From an uncultured Spirochaetaceae bacterium (GTDB taxonomy: Bacteria > Spirochaetota > Spirochaetia > Sphaerochaetales > Sphaerochaetaceae), in the NCBI GenBank assembly GCA_944392985.1, contig CALXYL010000005.1, forward strand, positions 44,370-108,369: a DNA stretch of 64,000 nt, read 5' to 3'. This document shows, one piece after another, positions 60,244-64,000 of this stretch. A program made the position numbers and the translations under genes. The notes beneath the pieces were generated by a model. That model made no database searches and was not told the origin of the DNA. It saw only the letters and a program-made list of their open reading frames with translations. Positions within the stretch are counted from its first letter, which is position 1, and each line of letters begins with the position of its first letter.

Positions 60244-61491
60244 ATGCGGAGAGTGTTTGCCAGCATCGTCCTTATACTTGTGCTGCTTTCGGCTGTATAT
60301 GCTGATTCATACTCCCTTGATGCCTACATCTCGTCGGTTTCAGGGGGTGTGAAAGGGTTTGGGCTTGGGCTTTTCCCCTTGGGAACGACATTCGGATTCG
60401 AGAAGCATTTCCATCTCATTCCTGGCGAGAAGAGGGCGGAGTTCCAGATCGAGCTTTCCTTCGCCTTCAACAACGCATCGCTCTCTCCATACTATGACTA
60501 CAATACAGGACGTCCTCTTTGGATACTGTCAGCTGAGGAGAGGGAGAGCGGTGAGTACCATTTCTTCGGTGATGATGAATGGAATGATTCAGGCCGCACC
60601 CGATCATATTTCAATCCTCGATCATCGGTGGATATCTTCCTTGATCAGGGGTTCTGGACCAATCCCCTCAATCCTGGCGGATCGCTGCTGAATATCAGGG
60701 TGGGGTATAATGCCCGCTATGCGATGGGCCGTGAGGAGGTGGCGTATTCGCTTCTGGACCATGGTGGGCTCAGCGTTCCTGTCTTTGTCACTCCTTCAGG
60801 AGAACCGATCGAGCCATTTGACGGCCCTCTTCCCGCCTATCCCTGGCTCAATGGAAGCCGGAATGTCTTTACCGATTATCTTTATCTCTCGCTTTCCCTG
60901 AACATGGATCGGGATACCCCGACGGATGCGGAGCCCGAGGAGGGGCTTGGCATTGATCTGCGGTTCGAGGCGGGACCTCGATGGCTTTTCAACAGCATCA
61001 TGCCGGAAGGTGTCCAGAGCGATTACATCATGGCATCCATCTATGTGGAGGAGAAGATGGAGATCTTCTCGATCGAACAGGATAATGGATGGAACTGGAT
61101 GAATCTTTATATCGGACACTCCAACACGCTCAGATACACGTCCGGTTCTGTCGTGCCTGAGAACAAGCTGCCGGAGGACAGGCTCAGGGGATTCTTCCAG
61201 GATCGCATCTGGCTGCATTTCACAGGGCCCCAGTTCATGGCAGGCGACTGCTATACGCATATCGAGCTGAATCTCTACAATAATCTCATGTTCGGAAGCG
61301 TCGCAAATGAGATTGATAGCAGGACGAAGGCGGTTGAGCTCCAGTCGAGCTTCGCGGCGCGGCTCCAGCTCAGGCTTTTCGGGTTCATTCGCTTTGAGTA
61401 TCAGGTTGGCTATGATTTCATACGTGGGATCTGGCCAGAACGTCCTGAATGGTGGCAGAACTCCGCGCTGCAGTTCTATGTGTCGATATAG
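60244..61491 (+). CDS. outer-membrane beta-barrel protein (paralogue 1)
   Basis: This 415-residue protein has a signal peptide (MRRVFASIVLILVLLSAVYA) and many alternating aromatic/polar strands, ending in FYVSI, as typical for barrels. It is related to the next gene: both share a VDIFLDQGFWT/FNLFFSQGFIS segment, a long SLNMDRDTP/MFDYMRDTL strand and SGS-VP followed about 25 residues later by LHFTGPQ/LTFYGPQ. The function is unknown. It begins 4 bp after the esterase gene without a clear ribosome site, suggesting coupling. Confidence 0.78.
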   Translation: MRRVFASIVLILVLLSAVYADSYSLDAYISSVSGGVKGFGLGLFPLGTTFGFEKHFHLIPGEKRAEFQIELSFAFNNASLSPYYDYNTGRPLWILSAEERESGEYHFFGDDEWNDSGRTRSYFNPRSSVDIFLDQGFWTNPLNPGGSLLNIRVGYNARYAMGREEVAYSLLDHGGLSVPVFVTPSGEPIEPFDGPLPAYPWLNGSRNVFTDYLYLSLSLNMDRDTPTDAEPEEGLGIDLRFEAGPRWLFNSIMPEGVQSDYIMASIYVEEKMEIFSIEQDNGWNWMNLYIGHSNTLRYTSGSVVPENKLPEDRLRGFFQDRIWLHFTGPQFMAGDCYTHIELNLYNNLMFGSVANEIDSRTKAVELQSSFAARLQLRLFGFIRFEYQVGYDFIRGIWPERPEWWQNSALQFYVSI

Positions 61492-61500
61492 GAGGAAGGG

Positions 61501-62661
61501 ATGAGGAAAGCGCTTTCAATGATTGCAATCATGCTCATGTCCTTCTATCTTGGGGCAATAGGCTTTGGCTATCATGTATTCGAGATACGCACTGAGCCGG
61601 AATTCGGGGAAGGCATCTTCCCGTCCTCGGTGATGTATCAGTTCAATTTCCCTGTTCCCGATCTGATAGACGGATCTGTTACAGAGCTTGCCTTCCGCCT
61701 CGACAACGGCCTTGTCTACAGGGATCTCAGGCAGGATCCGTACACGGGTGCTATTATCGCGAGGGATCCTGATCGATATGATTATCCCCGTCAGTACACT
61801 GTCCATTTCGATGAGTTCAATCTCTTCTTCTCCCAGGGCTTCATCAGCACGGATTTCTCCTCCAATGATCTGCTTACTGCGTTCGTCTCCATTGACGGGC
61901 GCTTCGAGATGGCGTTCGAGCGTCTCTCATGGATGACCTCTCCCGGGGAAACAGCTGGGCTTTTCTGGACCGAGGACGGGGAGTACCGCTTTGACAGTAG
62001 CTGCTCGTGGGTGGGAGCGCCGGAGCTTTCCGATGATCGTTCCGTATTCCAGACTACGATCTCGATCGGGCTTATGTTCGACTACATGCGTGATACACTG
62101 ACGACACGTGACGGCATCCGGGGAGGCTTCTACTGGCGTTTCGCGCCTGAGTGGATGATCATGGCGGATGGCTCAGCTGCATTTGCTGTCTCATGGAATG
62201 AGATCCAGCTTTCAAAGACACTTTTCAGCGTTCCACGTCCAAGCGGAATGACATGGTTCAGCATCGTGCTTGATGATTTCATCTCCCATCGGTGGATATC
62301 AGGGAGCAAGGTACCTGTGTATGTGCAGGGCGGGGATCTGTGGGGGCCCGATGTCCCGAATGCCGCGACTGTCATAACAAACCGCCTTGCCCTCACGTTC
62401 TATGGTCCCCAGATCGGAAGCAGCCTCGATTCCTATCCGTCGCTGATGATCTTCTGGGATATCGGGTTCGCTCTCGGTAAGGTGCTTAACAGCAGCCTGG
62501 GAGAGCGTATAGCGGAAAGTGTCGGGAGCTATGGTATCAGGGCCGAGTTCGTTCTGGCCGGCATCTCGCATTTCTTCTATGAGCTTGGATGCTCATACGA
62601 TCCTGCATTCAATGAGGAAATGTTCGTGAAGCAGCGGTTCGGTTTCTCTGTGGGGGTATGA
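61501..62661 (+). CDS. outer-membrane beta-barrel protein (paralogue 2)
   Basis: This 386-residue protein has a signal peptide (MRKALSMIAIMLMSFYLGAIG) and amphipathic beta strands to a terminal FGFSVGV. It is a paralogue of the preceding gene by shared segment order (see that entry). AGGAGGAAGGG precedes the ATG. It may be a porin or surface protein; no ligand can be inferred. Confidence 0.78.
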   Translation: MRKALSMIAIMLMSFYLGAIGFGYHVFEIRTEPEFGEGIFPSSVMYQFNFPVPDLIDGSVTELAFRLDNGLVYRDLRQDPYTGAIIARDPDRYDYPRQYTVHFDEFNLFFSQGFISTDFSSNDLLTAFVSIDGRFEMAFERLSWMTSPGETAGLFWTEDGEYRFDSSCSWVGAPELSDDRSVFQTTISIGLMFDYMRDTLTTRDGIRGGFYWRFAPEWMIMADGSAAFAVSWNEIQLSKTLFSVPRPSGMTWFSIVLDDFISHRWISGSKVPVYVQGGDLWGPDVPNAATVITNRLALTFYGPQIGSSLDSYPSLMIFWDIGFALGKVLNSSLGERIAESVGSYGIRAEFVLAGISHFFYELGCSYDPAFNEEMFVKQRFGFSVGV

Positions 62662-63323
62662 TGAGGCGGTTCATTCTTGCATCTCTGTTGCTGATTTGCG
62701 TTTTTTCCCTCCATGCTGCCGCGGAGATCTCCCTTGTTCCGTCGGTAGGGTGGACGTATGACACGAATGTGTTCTCCGATCCTCTTCCAACAGGTTATGA
62801 GGAGGGTTCGCATCCAGCGGGAGGGGAGTTCCTGAAGCGCCAGAACATCGCCTTGTCCCTTTCCTCCGACATCTTCTTCATCTCCGGAAGCCGGTTCGGC
62901 CTCTCCTTTGCCGTGTACTCTGGCTTCCCATACCATTCCACATCCATCATCCCGGAAGGGGAAGGGTATGACTGGGAGTATGCGGTGCGTGACAGCCTTA
63001 AGAGCCAGCATGTCTCCTTCTTCATATCCTGCGGCCCGGTATTCCGCTACAGCTTCGGTTCAGCATCGCTGTCCCTTCCGATCAGGTTCAGCGTGGGATC
63101 CTATGACTGGTTCACATCAGGGGTTGTCATCGGTGTCCATCTGCAGCCTACGGTTGAGATCGATCTTTCAGAGAGAATGTTCCTGTCATTCAGCCTGGCA
63201 TATGATGCCCATCTGATGAAGTTCCTCTTCTCGATGAGACAGGCGTATGATCCCGGGTATATCATGCTGACAGCAGGTGCCTATTGCGGCGTTGGCTTCA
63301 GATTCGGAGGACAGGATGCGTAG
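62661..63323 (+). CDS. outer-membrane beta-barrel protein
   Basis: This 220-residue protein has a signal peptide (MRRFILASLLLICVFSLHAA) and beta-rich sequence with about eight to ten candidate strands, ending in GVGFRFGGQDA. ATG 62661 is preferred over 62658 because of spacing from GGGGG. It overlaps the stop of paralogue 2 by one base and the next gene by 8 bp. Confidence 0.75.
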   Translation: MRRFILASLLLICVFSLHAAAEISLVPSVGWTYDTNVFSDPLPTGYEEGSHPAGGEFLKRQNIALSLSSDIFFISGSRFGLSFAVYSGFPYHSTSIIPEGEGYDWEYAVRDSLKSQHVSFFISCGPVFRYSFGSASLSLPIRFSVGSYDWFTSGVVIGVHLQPTVEIDLSERMFLSFSLAYDAHLMKFLFSMRQAYDPGYIMLTAGAYCGVGFRFGGQDA

Positions 63324-63933
63324 GATTCTTCCCATCATCATTTCCATCCTGCTCATGGCGGCTTCGCTCCAGGCAAAGCCTGAACTCTGGGTAGGAGCCT
63401 CATTCCTGGCGGACAGGAACAACGTCTCCTCCCAGATTGAGGACAGGTTCCCCGCAATGGGGGAGAAGGTGGATCAGATCAAGTCCATTGGTCTTGATAT
63501 GGATCTCGTTTTCTTTCCTTTCTCGCAGGTGCGCATAGGACTCATCGGCGGGTATAACATGATGCTTCCTATCGGAATTACCGTTCCAGGAGGATCGAAT
63601 GAGGGGTACATCACCTATGATTTCGATTACCGCCAGGATCTTTCCATAGGGCTGGCTTACTACCAGTTCTTCTCCGATACGCTTGGAGCGTTCCTCACAG
63701 GCAGTTTCCAGTATTCATTCTATCGTACAGCGAAGGAGCATATCGCGAATGATACGGCTCCGATGGAGTACATCAAGACCTCTGATTATGGTGTCATAGG
63801 AGAGCTCGGAGTGCTCTCCCGCGCTGATTACATGTACTTCAGGCTCGGCTTCTCATTCTTCTATGATCTGCTCCATAAGGATGATCCGGGAATGAGGATC
63901 GGACTTGTCGCAGGAGGTGGATTCCTCATCTGA
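63316..63933 (+). CDS. outer-membrane beta-barrel protein
   Basis: This 205-residue protein has a signal peptide (MRRILPIIISILLMAASLQA) and an eight-strand-like barrel pattern ending in VAGGGFLI. GGAGG at 63306-63310 sets the ATG at 63316; the frame is open further upstream but within the previous gene. It is the last gene of the unit. Function unknown. Confidence 0.78.
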   Translation: MRRILPIIISILLMAASLQAKPELWVGASFLADRNNVSSQIEDRFPAMGEKVDQIKSIGLDMDLVFFPFSQVRIGLIGGYNMMLPIGITVPGGSNEGYITYDFDYRQDLSIGLAYYQFFSDTLGAFLTGSFQYSFYRTAKEHIANDTAPMEYIKTSDYGVIGELGVLSRADYMYFRLGFSFFYDLLHKDDPGMRIGLVAGGGFLI

Positions 63934-63939
63934 GGCAAA

Positions 63940-63965
63940 GGAAAAGGGCCTTCCGGCCCAATTCC
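63940..63965 (-). terminator. terminator between converging genes
   Basis: GGGCC, loop, GGCCC with an outer GGAA/TTCC pair. Read on the minus strand the stem is followed by TTTTCCTTT, so it looks like the terminator of a minus-strand gene entering from the right; on the plus strand it may also close the barrel unit. Confidence 0.6.
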
Positions 63966-64000
63966 TCATTTGCGTGTGCGGAACTCGCGGGGTACAGGAT
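63966..64000 (-). CDS. possible C-terminus of a minus-strand gene (partial)
   Basis: One minus-strand frame reads PVPREFRTRK followed by a TGA stop at 63966-63968, immediately ahead of the minus-strand terminator. The basic tail looks protein-like, but eleven codons are too few to identify a gene. Confidence 0.3.
   Translation of the reverse strand, partial: PVPREFRTRK

Overview
The window reads as a piece of a diderm spirochaete chromosome, most like the Sphaerochaeta/Treponema side of Spirochaetota. That placement is an inference. It rests on substrate-binding proteins whose signal peptide ends without a lipobox cysteine, many lipoproteins and beta-barrel proteins, an alpha2-type glycyl-tRNA synthetase, a eukaryote-like isoleucyl-tRNA synthetase, lysine synthesis through LL-diaminopimelate aminotransferase, and an Rnf operon in the order C-D-G-E-A-B. 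Base composition is moderately GC-rich, and genes are packed with many ATGA-type overlaps. I saw no rRNA, tRNA, CRISPR array or intact insertion sequence.

Layout. 1-1456 (minus): two tandem TrpX-like substrate-binding proteins, each with its own promoter. 1733-3863: a PdxA-like protein without the catalytic histidines, and a lipoprotein. 4122-7764: an AAA ATPase, an RloB-like protein, a membrane LuxR regulator and a hydrolase, the best candidate for an unusual (possibly defence) unit. 7849-11904: gltX-glyS-tyrS. 12011-12730: a PepSY protein. 12759-17265 (minus): dapB-dapA-dapL-lysA plus a cyclophilin-like gene. 17476-19983: rpmF-acpP-rnc, converging on cca. 20113-25316: ileS, a lipoprotein, an FmdB zinc ribbon, trpS. 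25488-28215: a beta-helix lipoprotein, then an insertion-sequence-like scar and a broken ATPase gene. 28250-35858 (minus): nifS-thiI-permease and a two-gene acyl-CoA dehydratase activase-type system. 35914-37787: aroB and a metallo-beta-lactamase-fold gene. 37784-44570: hrpA, hisS, a desulfoferrodoxin-like gene, a poly(A) polymerase, a P-loop/Asp23-like gene and a DNA glycosylase. 44809-58483: a 14-gene unit, rnfCDGEAB, GH57-like, prfB (frameshifted), PEGA protein, ftsY and a LolCDE-type exporter. 58511-63933: rnz, an esterase and four beta-barrel proteins.

The strongest cross-cutting signal is at starts. At least eight genes (PdxA-like, cca, aroB, hisS, desulfoferrodoxin-like, P-loop/Asp23-like, DNA glycosylase, rnz) have a -10 hexamer (TATNAT or close) exactly six bases before the start codon and no Shine-Dalgarno sequence, which predicts leaderless mRNAs. 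Other genes here have ordinary Shine-Dalgarno leaders, so two initiation modes appear to coexist. A second theme is proteins that keep an enzyme fold but lose its key residues: PdxA-like, desulfoferrodoxin-like, GH57-like, and the AAA/RloB pair in part.
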